A DNA stretch of 49,040 nt from an uncultured Oscillospiraceae bacterium (GCA_934464775.1 CAKSKG010000018.1:1-49040), one strand, 5' to 3'. Shown: positions 39,314-47,557, counted from the first letter of the stretch. Made by a program: numbers and translations. The notes: a model not told the origin generated them from the sequence alone.

Positions 39314-40084
39314 TTATTTATGCTTTCCGAGCAGTTCGGCGTATATTTTACAGTCGCTCTCTTTGAAAACGTTGAATATCACCTTTGTTTCTCCCGAATA
39401 TCTGCGCACCGTATCGACTGCGATCTTGGCAGCTTCTTTCTGCGGAAATCCGAAAACTCCCGTTGATATACAGCAGAATGCTATGCTGCCGATTCCGTTT
39501 TCGTGTGCTGTTTTAAGGCAGGAAATGTAGCAGCTTTCCAGCCGGCGGCGGTGCTTTTCGGTGAGTATGCCATCTACTGCGGGGCCTACTGTGTGTATTA
39601 TCTTATCGCAGGGCAGGTTATATGCCGATGTGAGCTTTGCCTGTCCCACAGGCTCGGGGCAGCCCTGCTTCTCCATGATATCCGCACATTCAAGGCGGAG
39701 CTGCACTCCCGCATAGGTGTGTATCGCATTGTCGATACAGGAATGGCAGGGGTGGAAGCAGCCCAGCATCTGTGAATTTGCCGCATTGACTATTGCGCCG
39801 CAGCGGAGTGCGGTTATATCGCCTCGCCAGAGATATATATTATCCTCGACGGGCTGCATATCGGCAATATCGGCAATGCCCTTTGCGGCAGTTTCCTCAC
39901 GGAGAAATTCGTCCTGCACCCGTATAAATTCATCTGACGCAGGCTTTGGCGGACGGATATTCACAAGACTGCGGAACATATCAAAGCGTTGGCTTTTCTC
40001 CTTTGGGATTTCTATGTCCTTATAGCGGATATCCTCCGCAATAAGATATTTTATAAGATAGACGAGTTTTTCATCGTGGGTCAT
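39314..40084 (-). CDS. Zinc-containing macrodomain protein (ADP-ribosyl hydrolase type)
   Basis: 256 aa. An N-terminal helical extension of ~80 residues precedes a macrodomain. NIYLWRGDITALRCGAIVNAANS binds ADP-ribose. GCFHPCHSCIDNAIH supplies the Cys/His zinc ligands of the Zn-macro subgroup, with ISTGVFGFPQKEAA in the phosphate loop. Zn-macrodomains remove ADP-ribose from proteins and are often encoded beside a sirtuin-type transferase and lipoylation genes; none is adjacent here. It has its own promoter. The ~237-base A/T-rich gap after 39076 holds no gene. Confidence 0.9.
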   Translation of the reverse strand: MTHDEKLVYLIKYLIAEDIRYKDIEIPKEKSQRFDMFRSLVNIRPPKPASDEFIRVQDEFLREETAAKGIADIADMQPVEDNIYLWRGDITALRCGAIVNAANSQMLGCFHPCHSCIDNAIHTYAGVQLRLECADIMEKQGCPEPVGQAKLTSAYNLPCDKIIHTVGPAVDGILTEKHRRRLESCYISCLKTAHENGIGSIAFCCISTGVFGFPQKEAAKIAVDTVRRYSGETKVIFNVFKESDCKIYAELLGKHK

Positions 40085-40120
40085 AATAAGCTGCTCCTTT
40101 CGGTATCTTTACATGATGAA

Positions 40121-40149
40121 ATGATATCACAGTATTTCACCGTTGTAAA
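40121..40149 (-). promoter_or_regulatory. Promoter of the macrodomain gene
   Basis: Minus strand TTTACA (40149-40144), 17-bp spacer, TATCAT (40126-40121). Confidence 0.65.
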
Positions 40150-40229
40150 GAAGGCACTTTTTTGTGACATAGTTTCCTTTTGGTTACCTTTGCGCCGCCG
40201 TGGGAATTATCGGCGGAAAAAAATTTTTC

Positions 40230-40258
40230 TTGCGGAAATATCGGAGATATGGTATAAT
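40230..40258 (+). promoter_or_regulatory. Promoter of the 40294 gene
   Basis: TTGCGG at 40230-40235, 17-bp spacer, TATAAT at 40253-40258. Confidence 0.7.
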
Positions 40259-40293
40259 ACAGGTAAGGGTATTATTGATCGGAGGAAATATAT

Positions 40294-40896
40294 ATGGAAT
40301 ATTCTTTTAATGCAAAAATTCTTAGCGGATTTTATCACGGTGCTGTGAAAGCCGAGCTTAAAAGGCGAGGATTTTCTGCCGATACCGCAAAGCGCATTGC
40401 GGAGGAAAACAAGGCGATAATACTCCGTGCAAAGGATATAGGAAAATCAAAGCTGATGAGTTCTTACATAATGGGTTCGTATTTCATCGCCATGAACCGC
40501 TGTACGGGAAAAACTGCCGAAGAGAATTACGAGATATTCAGGGACGGGCTGTGCGCCTCAAAGCTTTTTCATAAGGTGCTTGGAAATGCGGACAGCTATC
40601 TTGACCCGAAAAAGCTTCCCGGCAGGCTGAAATGGTCGGAGGACAGCCACAAGAGGCAGTATGAAAACGACTGGGTAGTGGATATTTTGCAGGGGGACGG
40701 CGAATATGAGCTGGGATATGATTATTATGAGTGCGGCATTTGCAGGCTTTGTGCAGATGAGGGCTGTCCCGAGCTGGCGCATTATCTGTGCCGAATGGAT
40801 TATGTGCTTGCGGATATCATGGATATGAAGCTTGTGAGAACGGGAACTATCGCCGAGGGAGCGGATCACTGCGATTTCAGGTACAGCAGGCGGTAA
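40294..40896 (+). CDS. L-2-amino-thiazoline-4-carboxylic acid hydrolase-like protein
   Basis: 200 aa, soluble. The C-terminal half has the family pattern: YDYYECGICRLCADEGCPELAHYLCRMDYVLADIM and the end TGTIAEGADHCDFRY. Family members open the thiazoline ring of ATC on the way to cysteine, but most, as here, are assigned by similarity only. GGAGGAAATATAT precedes the ATG. It appears monocistronic; the next gene has its own promoter. Confidence 0.82.
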   Translation: MEYSFNAKILSGFYHGAVKAELKRRGFSADTAKRIAEENKAIILRAKDIGKSKLMSSYIMGSYFIAMNRCTGKTAEENYEIFRDGLCASKLFHKVLGNADSYLDPKKLPGRLKWSEDSHKRQYENDWVVDILQGDGEYELGYDYYECGICRLCADEGCPELAHYLCRMDYVLADIMDMKLVRTGTIAEGADHCDFRYSRR

Positions 40897-41007
40897 TGCG
40901 GCGGATCGTGATTCGATGTTTCGGTATGCTTTATATTTTTGTTGCTTTTTTACAATTTTGAGGGCGATAAATTGTGATTTTTGAGATGTTAAATTTGTGT
41001 GATAGGG

Positions 41008-41036
41008 TAGACAAAACAGAAAATATCGGTTATAAT
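41008..41036 (+). promoter_or_regulatory. Promoter of the rsmD-coaD operon
   Basis: TAGACA at 41008-41013, 17-bp spacer, TATAAT at 41031-41036. Confidence 0.7.
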
Positions 41037-41081
41037 AAATGTATGTAATCATTTTGTAATCATTCGGGAGAATTCAGATAT

Positions 41082-41633
41082 ATGCGAGTTATAACAGGCA
41101 CAGCGCGCGGAAGAAAGCTCCGCACACTTGAGGGCAATGACGTCCGCCCCACTACCGATATGGTCAAAGAGGCCATTTTTTCAATAATCCAGTTCGATAT
41201 CGAAGGCTCGGAGGTCATTGATCTTTTCTCCGGTTCGGGTCAGCTTGGCATTGAGGCTCTTTCTAGAGGCGCAAAGCACTGCCGCTTTATCGACAAGAGC
41301 AGGGATTCGCTGGACGTTACAAGAGAAAATGTATATGCCGCAGGCTTCAAGGATATGAGCCATCTCTCCAACCTTGACAGCATTGATTATCTTAAAAGCT
41401 GCGTGTATACCTTTGATATAGCTCTGCTTGACCCTCCCTATAACAACGGTCTTATCATGAAGGCACTGCCTTTGCTGGAACCGAGAATGTCCGACAGGGG
41501 CATCGTTATCTGCGAGCATGAAAGGGGTCTGGAGCTTCCCGATGAGATCGGCAGGCTGAAAAAGTCAAAGACCTACCGCTACGGAAAGGTGGAGGTCACG
41601 GTTTTCCGTGTGCCGTTCAACGAGGAAGGCTGA
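41082..41633 (+). CDS. rsmD: 16S rRNA (guanine(966)-N2)-methyltransferase
   Basis: 183 aa. RVITGTARGRKL and VRPTTDMVKEAIFSII start the protein. The SAM-binding loop is DLFSGSGQLGIEALSRGA, and the catalytic NPPY-type motif is DPPYNNG near residue 119. It methylates G966 of 16S rRNA late in 30S assembly. It directly precedes coaD, the usual order in Firmicutes. Confidence 0.95.
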   Translation: MRVITGTARGRKLRTLEGNDVRPTTDMVKEAIFSIIQFDIEGSEVIDLFSGSGQLGIEALSRGAKHCRFIDKSRDSLDVTRENVYAAGFKDMSHLSNLDSIDYLKSCVYTFDIALLDPPYNNGLIMKALPLLEPRMSDRGIVICEHERGLELPDEIGRLKKSKTYRYGKVEVTVFRVPFNEEG

Positions 41634-41671
41634 TCTGCCCTTTGGCATGATGCCGGGAAAGAGTTTTTATT

Positions 41672-42163
41672 ATGAGAATTGCAGTTTGCCCCGGAAGCTT
41701 TGATCCCGTTACGCTGGGTCATATGGATATTATCCGCAGAGCTTCCGCTCTTTTTGACAAGGTCATTGTTCTTGTTTCGGTGAATGCGGCGAAAAATCCC
41801 AGCTTTTCACCCGAGGAAAGAGTGATGATGATACACAAGGCAATAGGCGAAAGCGGCATCACCAATGCAGTGGTGGATATCTGCGAGGGGCTTATTGCGG
41901 ATTATGTGAAAAATGTCGGTGCGGTGGCTATCGTCAAGGGTTTAAGAGCCGTTACCGATTTTGAATATGAATTCCAGATGGCGCTCGTTAACCGCAGCCT
42001 TTATGAGGGAGCGGAATCGGTGTTTCTTACCACCGCTTCCGAAAATATGTACCTCAGCTCCAGCGTTGTGAAGCAGGTGGCGTCATTCGGCGGCGATATA
42101 AGCAATTTTGTGCCTGAATGTATCCTTGAGGATATCGAGAACAGGCTGCTGAAAAAGCCGTAA
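41672..42163 (+). CDS. coaD: Phosphopantetheine adenylyltransferase
   Basis: 163 aa; transfers AMP from ATP to 4'-phosphopantetheine in CoA synthesis. CPGSFDPVTLGHMDII contains the HxGH-like nucleotidyltransferase motif. IVKGLRAVTDFEYEFQMALVNR and LSSSVVKQVA are also typical. Starts 38 bases after rsmD. Confidence 0.97.
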   Translation: MRIAVCPGSFDPVTLGHMDIIRRASALFDKVIVLVSVNAAKNPSFSPEERVMMIHKAIGESGITNAVVDICEGLIADYVKNVGAVAIVKGLRAVTDFEYEFQMALVNRSLYEGAESVFLTTASENMYLSSSVVKQVASFGGDISNFVPECILEDIENRLLKKP

Positions 42164-42215
42164 ATTTCTGATTATGACGGACAGCACTGTCCCGAAAGGT
42201 GGTCATATATAAATT

Positions 42216-42677
42216 ATGAGTATGAATATATCTCAGATACTCGACGAGATCGAAGATATGATCGACTCCGCCAAGCCGATGCCCTTTTCAACGGGAAGGA
42301 TAACTATCGACGGCGAACAGGTAAAGGATCTTATCAGCGAGGCGAGGAGTGCACTTCCTCAGGAGCTGAGAATGTCCCAGAGGATCCTTGAGGACAGGGA
42401 ATCAATCATCGCAGGCGCAAGAAAGGAAGCCGAAACTATCGTCCAGAAAGCCGAGGAGCGTGCTAAGATACTTGTTTCAAACAACGAGATCACCAAGCAG
42501 GCACGTCAGCAGGGGATAGAAATGATAAATCAGGCGCAGGCAAAGACAAAAATGCTCCGTGACTCCGCTTATGATTATGTCAACAGCATTCTTTCCGAAT
42601 CGGAAACGGCTCTTACCGCTTCGCTTTCGGAGGTCAAGCGCACAAGGACCGCTCTTAAAAACAAGATCGGAAGATAA
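42216..42677 (+). CDS. Coiled-coil protein of unknown function
   Basis: 153 aa. After a short N-terminal region (ILDEIEDMIDSAKPMPFSTGRITIDGEQVKDLI) nearly all the rest is charged heptad-rich helix. ESIIAGARKEAETIVQKAE resembles ATP synthase b-subunit or DivIVA-like rods. The same protein type follows coaD in many clostridia, so the order supports a real gene in the rsmD-coaD operon. The function is unknown; no membrane segment is present. AAAGGTGG lies 13 bases before the ATG, a rather long spacing. Confidence 0.82.
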   Translation: MSMNISQILDEIEDMIDSAKPMPFSTGRITIDGEQVKDLISEARSALPQELRMSQRILEDRESIIAGARKEAETIVQKAEERAKILVSNNEITKQARQQGIEMINQAQAKTKMLRDSAYDYVNSILSESETALTASLSEVKRTRTALKNKIGR

Positions 42678-42694
42678 TATTTCAAGTGCTTTCA

Positions 42695-42737
42695 TACATC
42701 GGGAAATCGTCCCAAGGGGCGTTTCCCCTGTATTTTA
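42695..42737 (+). terminator. Probable terminator of the rsmD operon
   Basis: TACA, GGGAAA and CG on the left pair with CG, TTTCCC and TGTA on the right, making a long interrupted stem followed by a short ATTTTAA. The T run is weak. Confidence 0.5.
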
Positions 42738-42740
42738 ACC

Positions 42741-42770
42741 TTGAAATGAAAACGTTACCACAAATATTTT
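42741..42770 (+). promoter_or_regulatory. Promoter with a cre-like operator for the 42838 gene
   Basis: TTGAAA at 42741-42746 and TATTTT at 42765-42770 (18-bp spacer). ATGAAAACGTTACCAC at 42746-42761 matches 14 of 16 positions of the CcpA cre consensus as I recall it and lies in the spacer, as expected for repression. Confidence 0.55.
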
Positions 42771-42837
42771 ATACAGGCAGCGAACGGTCTGTATATCTTA
42801 TAAAAATTCAAAAATATATTTTCGGGAGGAAAAAACA

Positions 42838-44274
42838 ATGAGCGAAATGATCCGCAAGATCCACATGGGTCAGGCAAAATGTGCCGTTGATCTGGGCGAC
42901 GGCTCCGAGAGAGGCGAATACGTTAATCAGGACTATATCCTTAACAAAATGGGACGTCCTCACCGCAGCATCAGCCTTATGTACTGCTACTATCCCTTTG
43001 ACAAGGAATGGCCCGGCAGAATTTCCGAGGTCATGAAGGACGCACAGGTATCTTTCCAGTGGGATTATCCTTATGACGATTACTTTACATACAAGGGCGG
43101 CATCGGCGGCGACCTCAGCGACGAGCCTTTCAAGTACATGAGAGATGTCCGCCGTCACGGTCAGGACGTTACACTTACACTTACTATCGACCCCAAGTGT
43201 ACGGACGAGCAGCTTATCGCTATCGCAAAGGATCTCAGCACATTCGGAAGAATGATACTCAGAATAAACCACGAGGCAACAGGCGACTGGTTCTCCTTTA
43301 CAAAGCGTGCTTCCTACAAGGAAATAGCTGAATTTTTCGTTCACTTCACGGATATTATCCATGAGTATGCTCCCAATGTAAAGACTCTTATGTGCATCGG
43401 CGGCATCGAGGATCTCAGCAAGACCGAAATGGACAAGGAAGAGGAGTTCAAGTGCGTTGTTCCCTCCGCAGATATGTGGAGCGTTGACAAGTACATGGCT
43501 CTTCACTGGGGCTGGCCCTATGACGTTGCGGAAAGAGGCGGAAATTCCCACTCCCGCAGCAAGGTGAGCGAGACTTATGAAAAGACAAAGCGCAGCTATG
43601 AGCGCTTCAAGTTCCTTAACGGCGGCGTTGGCAAGCCTATGAGCATGGCTGAATTCAACTCCGACGGAGATGTTACAGGTCCTTACGAGCAGGCTGACAT
43701 GGTAAAGGAATTCTGCGATATCCTTGTTAATGAAAAGGCTGACTGGTTCACTTCCTTTACAATGTATCAGTTCCGTGACAGAGGACGTCTCGGTCTGGAG
43801 ATCGAGGATCCCAACAACCCCGATGTGGGCATTGAGCAGCCTCTGCTCAAGACATATAAGGAGATAATCCACTCCGACTGGTTCATGCCCGAGATGAAAA
43901 CAGGCGAAGATGTTCAGCTTCCCATCAAGCTCCGCTGGGGCGGCGCAGAGGACGCAGAGGGCATCGAGATCCCCGTTCATTTTGACGGCAATCCTCACTT
44001 CTGCGAGGTCGTTTTCGAGGACGACGGCAACTATATGATGGAGATCAACGGCAAGTGGTTCTATAGGTCTCCCAAGGCAAAGACTATCGACCTTATGGGC
44101 GCATTCTTTGAAAAGCCTATCGACGGTCCCTGCGATATGACTCTGAAGCTTTTCGCTCCTCCCGCAAGCGGTGAGAACGATCCCTCACAGGGCGCTGACT
44201 GGGCTGAAAATTACTACACTGTAATTGAAAAGCTCCCCAAGATCCGCGTAAGAACAGAGCCTGTTGAGCTGTAA
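42838..44274 (+). CDS. GH26-like TIM-barrel protein, probably cytosolic
   Basis: 478 aa with no signal peptide. Two segments look like glycoside hydrolase acid/base and nucleophile sites of the GH26 type. RINHEATGDWFSF (about residue 140) resembles the R..HE.NG.WF motif. SMAEFNSDGD (about residue 272) carries a second Glu on a barrel strand. ALHWGWPYD and YQFRDRGRLGLE lie between and after. A C-terminal ~120-residue beta-rich part follows (KLRWGGAEDAEGIEIPVHFDG). A mannan or other hemicellulose-derived oligosaccharide would be a natural substrate for a rumen bacterium, but this is inference. GGGAGGAAAAAAC precedes the ATG. Confidence 0.72.
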   Translation: MSEMIRKIHMGQAKCAVDLGDGSERGEYVNQDYILNKMGRPHRSISLMYCYYPFDKEWPGRISEVMKDAQVSFQWDYPYDDYFTYKGGIGGDLSDEPFKYMRDVRRHGQDVTLTLTIDPKCTDEQLIAIAKDLSTFGRMILRINHEATGDWFSFTKRASYKEIAEFFVHFTDIIHEYAPNVKTLMCIGGIEDLSKTEMDKEEEFKCVVPSADMWSVDKYMALHWGWPYDVAERGGNSHSRSKVSETYEKTKRSYERFKFLNGGVGKPMSMAEFNSDGDVTGPYEQADMVKEFCDILVNEKADWFTSFTMYQFRDRGRLGLEIEDPNNPDVGIEQPLLKTYKEIIHSDWFMPEMKTGEDVQLPIKLRWGGAEDAEGIEIPVHFDGNPHFCEVVFEDDGNYMMEINGKWFYRSPKAKTIDLMGAFFEKPIDGPCDMTLKLFAPPASGENDPSQGADWAENYYTVIEKLPKIRVRTEPVEL

Positions 44275-44295
44275 GTTTATATATTGAAATTTTTC

Positions 44296-44330
44296 GGGCG
44301 CTGTGTATTTTATGCACGGCGCCTTATGTT
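44296..44330 (+). terminator. Possible terminator after the GH26-like gene
   Basis: GGCGC-GTG and CAC-GCGCC form an interrupted stem, followed only by a weak TTATGTTT. Confidence 0.4.
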
Positions 44331-44343
44331 TACGGGTGATATC

Positions 44344-44835
44344 ATGTTCAGAGAAATGAGAAGAAAAAGACAGCAGCTTTCCGACGAAGAAACGGAGAAG
44401 ATCCTCCGTGAGAACACATCGGGGGTGCTTGCGCTTATTGGTGACGGCGGATATCCATATGCCGTGCCGCTGAGCTATGTCTATTCCGACGGGAAGATAT
44501 ATTTCCATTCGGCAAAAACGGGACACAAGCTTGATGCAGTCCGCAGCTGCGAAAAAGCATCATTCTGCGTCACCGACAGGGACGAGGTACACGGTGACGA
44601 GCTTACCACATATTTCAGGAGCGTTATCGCATTCGGAACTGTCCGCATAATTGAAGCCGAGGAAGAAATGCTGCCTGCCGTATGGGCGCTGGGCAGGAAA
44701 TATCTTGCGGATAATGACAGCCGCATTCAGCAGGAAATAGACCGTGACATGAAGCATATGAACATCATCGAATTTACTGTGGAGCATATGACGGGCAAGG
44801 AGGCTATTGAGCTTGTCCGTGACAGTGAAAAATAA
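44344..44835 (+). CDS. Pyridoxamine 5'-phosphate oxidase-like flavin protein
   Basis: 163 aa of the PNPOx-like split-barrel family (NimA-like branch). REMRRKRQQLSDEETEKIL starts it, then GVLALIGDGGYPYAVPLSYVY, KIYFHSAKTGHKLDAV and YFRSVIAFGTVRI, typical of short FMN-binding members. Such proteins are often annotated as 5-nitroimidazole-resistance-like; the real substrate is unknown. The ATG at 44344 has a GGGTGAT site; longer upstream starts lie in the hairpin region and are less likely. The stop codon is only five bases before the palindromic element at 44841. Confidence 0.87.
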   Translation: MFREMRRKRQQLSDEETEKILRENTSGVLALIGDGGYPYAVPLSYVYSDGKIYFHSAKTGHKLDAVRSCEKASFCVTDRDEVHGDELTTYFRSVIAFGTVRIIEAEEEMLPAVWALGRKYLADNDSRIQQEIDRDMKHMNIIEFTVEHMTGKEAIELVRDSEK

Positions 44836-44840
44836 AATAT

Positions 44841-45012
44841 GGTCGCCTCTAAAAACCATAGTGCCTCAGATGCGCAGTCAGATTTTTCGTCAGATTGTAT
44901 AGAAATTTCGCAGGCATACTGCCGTATGTCAAGAAATTTATGTGCAAGATGACGGAAAATCTGCAAGCAGATGAGGTACTAAGGCTTTAGCCGGTGGTTT
45001 TTAGAGGTGACC
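44841..45012. mobile_element. 172-bp palindromic element (MITE-like), complete copy
   Basis: The ends are GGTCGCCTCTAAAAACCA and TGGTTTTTAGAGGTGACC (one mismatch). Inside, the two arms remain largely complementary: GCCTCAGATGCGCAGTCAGA against TCTGCAAGCAGATGAGGTAC, then AGAAATTT against AAATTT. They meet at CATAC-TGCC-GTATG, so the whole element can fold into one long hairpin. The right arm has a small extra GGCTTTAGCC hairpin. It has no ORF and is flanked by ATAT on both sides. The right 76 bases are identical to window positions 1-76. Confidence 0.85.
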
Positions 45013-45017
45013 ATATA

Positions 45018-45053
45018 TAAAACAAGGCGCCTGCTTTATTTGCAGACGCCTTT
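45018..45053 (-). terminator. Terminator of the DHH phosphoesterase gene
   Basis: AAGGCGCCTGC and GCAGACGCCTT form an 11-bp stem with one mismatch; on the minus strand TTGTTTTAT follows. Confidence 0.7.
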
Positions 45054-45065
45054 GCTGTTATGTAA

Positions 45066-46001
45066 TTATTCTTCTTCCTTGTAATACTTGTCGTAGTTTA
45101 CAAGCTCATCAAGAAGCTTTGGCACCATTTCGTCCATTGTCTCATTGGAGAACTGGCAGGTTCCAACTGCCTTGTGTCCGCCGCCGCCGTATTTCAGCAT
45201 AAGACGTCCCACGTTTACGTGAGATGTTCTGTTCAGCACGGAATATCCGCAGGCACAGCTGCAGCCCTGACCGCCTCTGCCCGAAACGATCCATGCGGAG
45301 ATGTTCTGCTCGGGATAGAGAGAATAGATAAGGAAGCGGTTGCCCGAATAAATGGGGTCAACGCCTCTGAGGTCGGAGATGATAACGTCCTTTTCAATGC
45401 GTGTGTGAGCCTTTACCATTTCCTTGAACTTTTCAGCCTGCTCGAAGTATACCTCGATACGCTCCTTGACATCGGGGAGATTGAGGATCTCATCGGTGTT
45501 CATTGTGCGGCAGCAGTCGATAAGCTTTTCCATGAGCTGATAGTTTGAGATAGTGAAGTTTCTCCAGCGTCCCAGACCTGTACGGGGATCCATAAGGAAT
45601 CCGATGAGTATCCAGCCTGTGGGATTGAGCACCTCGTCAACGGTGAGATTTCCCGAATCCACCTTGTCAACAGCCTTCATCATGTCATCATAGTGGGCGA
45701 AGCGGGCCTCGCCGCCGTAATAATCGTAGATAATGCGTGCGCAGGAGGGTGCTATGCGGCTCTCGCCCTTATATTTTCCCTCAAGCTGATTGCGCTCAAA
45801 TTCGCTGGAATGGTGATCGAACCAAAGTCCGCAGCCCTCAACAAAAGGAACGTTTGCCAAACAGTCGTCCTTTGTTATCTCAACAAGACCGTCCTGAAGA
45901 TCCTTGGGGTGTGCGAATTTCCAGTGGTCGATAACTCCCACGTCCTTCAGCAGTGCGCCGCAGGCAAGTCCGTCAAAATCGGAACGGGTAACAAGTCTCA
46001 T
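45066..46001 (-). CDS. DHH-family phosphoesterase
   Basis: 311 aa. The DHH domain shows TRSDFDGLACGALL (metal ligands) and GLWFDHHSSEF (DHH motif). The DHHA1 domain at the C-terminus has RLMLKYGGGGHKAVGTC. It is related to NrnA/exopolyphosphatase-type enzymes that act on small phosphodiesters such as pApA or oligoribonucleotides; the exact substrate is unknown. AAAGGAG precedes the ATG. Confidence 0.9.
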   Translation of the reverse strand: MRLVTRSDFDGLACGALLKDVGVIDHWKFAHPKDLQDGLVEITKDDCLANVPFVEGCGLWFDHHSSEFERNQLEGKYKGESRIAPSCARIIYDYYGGEARFAHYDDMMKAVDKVDSGNLTVDEVLNPTGWILIGFLMDPRTGLGRWRNFTISNYQLMEKLIDCCRTMNTDEILNLPDVKERIEVYFEQAEKFKEMVKAHTRIEKDVIISDLRGVDPIYSGNRFLIYSLYPEQNISAWIVSGRGGQGCSCACGYSVLNRTSHVNVGRLMLKYGGGGHKAVGTCQFSNETMDEMVPKLLDELVNYDKYYKEEE

Positions 46002-46087
46002 TATATATACAACTCCTTTAGGTCATTTTATAATTTTAATCGTTTAATTTACCGAAAAAAATAAAATTATACAAACTCTGCTATATA

Positions 46088-46116
46088 ATTATACACTGTT
46101 TATGGAAAAATTGCAA
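46088..46116 (-). promoter_or_regulatory. Promoter of the DHH phosphoesterase gene
   Basis: Minus strand TTGCAA (46116-46111), 17-bp spacer, TATAAT (46093-46088). Confidence 0.75.
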
Positions 46117-46180
46117 TAGTGTTTCGGATTTTTTATGATAGAAAAAACAGACCCGATTTTGAATAAAATGTACATCAAAC

Positions 46181-46209
46181 TTGAATTTGCATAAAATATA
46201 TTGTATAAT
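46181..46209 (+). promoter_or_regulatory. Promoter of the ttcA-like gene
   Basis: TTGAAT at 46181-46186, 17-bp spacer, TATAAT at 46204-46209. Confidence 0.75.
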
Positions 46210-46245
46210 GGTAGATGCTGAATTTTATTTTGGGAGCGTAAAAAT

Positions 46246-47001
46246 ATGCAGAAAATGCTTGGATATATGAGAAAAGCCATAAACGAGTTCGATATGCTTT
46301 CGGACGGCGACAGAGTGGCTGTGGGAGTTTCTGGCGGAAAGGACAGTCTTGTGCTGCTGAGAGGACTGGTGATGCTGAAAAGGTTCATCGGCATTGACTA
46401 TGATGTGGCGGCGGTGACTATCGACCCTTGCTTCGGCGGAGTCAGGGGAGATTATTCGCAGGTAGCTGAAATGTGCCGTGAGCTGGGCATAGAATATCAT
46501 CTTATCGAAACGCAGATAGGCGAGATCGTTTTTGATGTGCGAAAGGAGAAGAGTCCCTGTTCGCTTTGTGCGAAGCTCCGCAGAGGGGCGCTCCACGATG
46601 CGGCGATAGCTGCGGGGTGCAACAAGATAGCGCTGGGGCATCATTACAATGATGCAGTGGAGACGTTTATGATGAATCTGTTCATCGAGGGACGCATAGG
46701 CTGCTTTTCGCCCGTTACATATCTTTCAAAGAAGAATCTTACCGTTATACGTCCGCTGGTGCTTGCTCCCGAAAGGGAGGTTCGCCGTGCGGCTGCAAAG
46801 AATGAGCTTTGCGTGGTGAAATCAAAATGTCCTGCGGACGGACACACCGCAAGGCAGGATATGAAGAATTATCTTGCCGAAATGGAGCGCTCCGACCACG
46901 GCTTTACCGACCGTATCTTCGGGGCAATGCGCCGTGCGGATATTGACGGCTGGGCAGGGCATAAGTTTGCCGATTATCATTTCGGCGGAAAGGACGAGTG
47001 A
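46246..47001 (+). CDS. TtcA/TtuA-like tRNA thiolation enzyme
   Basis: 251 aa ATP-pyrophosphatase. The PP-loop GVSGGKDSLVLLRG lies near residue 27, CSLCAKLRRGAL near 103 supplies a CxxC for an iron-sulfur cluster, and LGHHYNDAVETFMMNLF follows. These are the marks of the TtcA family, which puts 2-thio groups on tRNA cytidine or uridine. The exact nucleotide target is not decidable here. It overlaps closely with the next gene (3-base gap). Confidence 0.9.
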   Translation: MQKMLGYMRKAINEFDMLSDGDRVAVGVSGGKDSLVLLRGLVMLKRFIGIDYDVAAVTIDPCFGGVRGDYSQVAEMCRELGIEYHLIETQIGEIVFDVRKEKSPCSLCAKLRRGALHDAAIAAGCNKIALGHHYNDAVETFMMNLFIEGRIGCFSPVTYLSKKNLTVIRPLVLAPEREVRRAAAKNELCVVKSKCPADGHTARQDMKNYLAEMERSDHGFTDRIFGAMRRADIDGWAGHKFADYHFGGKDE

Positions 47002-47004
47002 GCT

Positions 47005-47451
47005 ATGAATGTGAGAAAATGCGGTTTATCCGATGTGCCTGCGATATACGGAATGATGCGTGAGCTGGCTGAATTTGAGGGGCTGGAGGGCGCTCTTACT
47101 TTGGGCGAGGAGGGCGTGAGAAAGCTTATGTCCGAAAATGCTTTCTGTGCGCTTATTGCCGAGGAGAACGGCGAAGCTGCGGGAATGGCGCTGTACTATT
47201 TTTATATGCTGTCCACCTTTTCGGGCAGACGGGTATTGTATCTGGAGGATCTTTATGTCAAGCCTGATTTCAGACGCCGCGGTGTGGGAGAGAGTCTTAT
47301 GAACGAGCTGCGCCGTGAGGCACGGGAAAGGGACTGCATCAAAATGGAGTGGAAATGTCTTGCGGAGAATGCTCCTGCGATAAAATTTTACGAGAAAGCA
47401 GGCGCTTCCGTTTCTCCCGACTGGCTTACCTTTACTTTGAGAGATTTTTAA
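47005..47451 (+). CDS. GNAT family N-acetyltransferase
   Basis: 148 aa. The acetyl-CoA site is EDLYVKPDFRRRGVGESLM (about residues 85-103), preceded by VLYLEDL and followed by the WKCLAENAPAIKFYEKAGA helix. The pattern resembles the diamine/spermidine acetyltransferase branch, but the substrate is uncertain. It starts 3 bases after the ttcA-like gene, so the two are one operon. Confidence 0.9.
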   Translation: MNVRKCGLSDVPAIYGMMRELAEFEGLEGALTLGEEGVRKLMSENAFCALIAEENGEAAGMALYYFYMLSTFSGRRVLYLEDLYVKPDFRRRGVGESLMNELRREARERDCIKMEWKCLAENAPAIKFYEKAGASVSPDWLTFTLRDF

Positions 47452-47492
47452 TATCCTGTTAAGGAAAGATTTTGATATATTGTTGATTTTGC

Positions 47493-47521
47493 TTGACTTT
47501 TAAGTACAAATGATGTACAAT
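47493..47521 (+). promoter_or_regulatory. Promoter of the surface-protein gene, with an operator-like repeat
   Basis: TTGACT at 47493-47498, 17-bp spacer, TACAAT at 47516-47521. The inverted repeat GTACA-AATGA-TGTAC (about 47503-47518) covers the spacer and the first half of the -10 box. Confidence 0.78.
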
Positions 47522-47557
47522 ATTAGAAGTGACTATATCCCGAAAGGAAAGAGGAAT

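Noticed and set aside
42808..43998. 396-codon minus-strand ORF opposite the GH26-like gene
   Set aside because: No promoter, ribosome site or recognisable domain; the plus-strand gene has clear signals.
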